From JBILCM01 sp044353165 (GTDB lineage: Bacteria > Bacillota > Bacilli > Paenibacillales > YIM-B00363), in assembly GCA_044353165.1 (NCBI GenBank), contig JBILCM010000106.1, forward strand, positions 1-6,707: a stretch of DNA of 6,707 bases. Reading direction: 5' to 3'. Positions 6,376-6,707 of the stretch are shown piece by piece; the first letter of the stretch is position 1, and every line of letters starts with the position of its first letter. The translations under genes were made by a program, and so were the position numbers. The notes under the pieces are model-generated. The model had not been told where the DNA came from. It did not search any database and saw only the letters and a list, made by a program, of their open reading frames with translations.

Positions 6376-6707
6376 ATGAAGAAGAATATCGTCTTTCTGA
6401 TGGCAGACCAACTCGCGGCGGGATTCATCGGCTGCTACGGCAGCGGCGTGCCTTCGACACCGGTGTTGGATCGTCTTGCGGAAGAAGGGGTGCGTTATGA
6501 TCAATGTTATACGACGTGTCCTGTGTGCGCGCCCAATCGAGCGACATTCTTAACAGGCCGCTCCCCTTCGATGCATGGCGTTGTCTACAACAATATGGCG
6601 TTGCCGAGGGATCTGCCCACGTATGCGACCGTCTTACGAGAACACGGATATCGCACGGGCGGATTCGGTAAGTTCCACCAGACGCCGATGCAGATGCCGG
6701 TACCCGA
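6376..6707 (+). CDS. Cys-type sulfatase (alkaline phosphatase superfamily), 3'-truncated by the window end
   Basis: The first 110 residues are visible; complete sulfatases usually have about 450-550. The protein opens straight into the first core strand, NIVFLMADQ, with D11 at a metal-ligand position. C51-A52-P53-N54-R55 followed by ATFLTGR is the C-x-P-x-R signature, in which Cys is converted to formylglycine. G98-K99-F100-H101 matches the conserved GKxH active-site segment. No signal peptide is present, so it is expected to act in the cytoplasm on an imported sulfate ester. Maturation would need a formylglycine-generating enzyme or an anaerobic sulfatase-maturing enzyme encoded elsewhere. 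It lies 23 bases after the DraG-like gene in the same direction, with no terminator between, so the two are probably co-transcribed. A phosphonate or phosphate ester hydrolase of the same superfamily is a less likely alternative. The substrate cannot be told from this fragment. Confidence 0.92.
   Translation, partial: MKKNIVFLMADQLAAGFIGCYGSGVPSTPVLDRLAEEGVRYDQCYTTCPVCAPNRATFLTGRSPSMHGVVYNNMALPRDLPTYATVLREHGYRTGGFGKFHQTPMQMPVP

Overview
The window looks like part of a carbohydrate-utilisation locus from a Gram-positive bacterium of the Paenibacillus/Cohnella type. Three things suggest this: moderate GC content, a LplA/LipO-like sugar-binding lipoprotein, and a YesM/YesN-type two-component pair set among transport and catabolic genes. 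The taxonomic call rests on gene content and style, not on any database match.

Layout: (1) Bases 2-1213 (+) hold the C-terminal ~403 residues of an ABC-transporter solute-binding protein; its N-terminus, and probably the permease genes, lie upstream of the window. (2) It converges on a response regulator (1220-2821, -) with only 6 bases between the stop codons. (3) The partner sensor histidine kinase (2796-4631, -) lies upstream of the regulator and overlaps it by 26 bases. (4) A 203-base divergent intergenic region (4632-4834) contains two small inverted repeats flanked by putative promoters on both strands. (5) On the + strand, a 505-residue protein of the ADP-ribosylglycohydrolase (DraG/ARH) superfamily (4835-6352) is followed 23 bases later by (6) a Cys-type sulfatase (6376 to the window end, truncated).

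How the parts may work together (inference): the binding protein captures an external saccharide for ABC import. The YesM-like kinase senses an extracellular cue, possibly a ligand or a liganded binding protein, and phosphorylates the AraC-type regulator, which could act at the divergent intergenic region. Neither the DraG-like protein nor the sulfatase has a visible signal peptide, so both are expected to work in the cytoplasm on an imported, probably sulfated, substrate. The most interesting item is the DraG-fold protein. It has non-canonical residues at the usual metal-site motifs and an added C-terminal beta-rich domain, and it is paired with a sulfatase. This suggests that an ADP-ribosylglycohydrolase fold has been recruited to catabolise a glycan or glycoside. 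No RNA genes, mobile elements or CRISPR arrays were seen.
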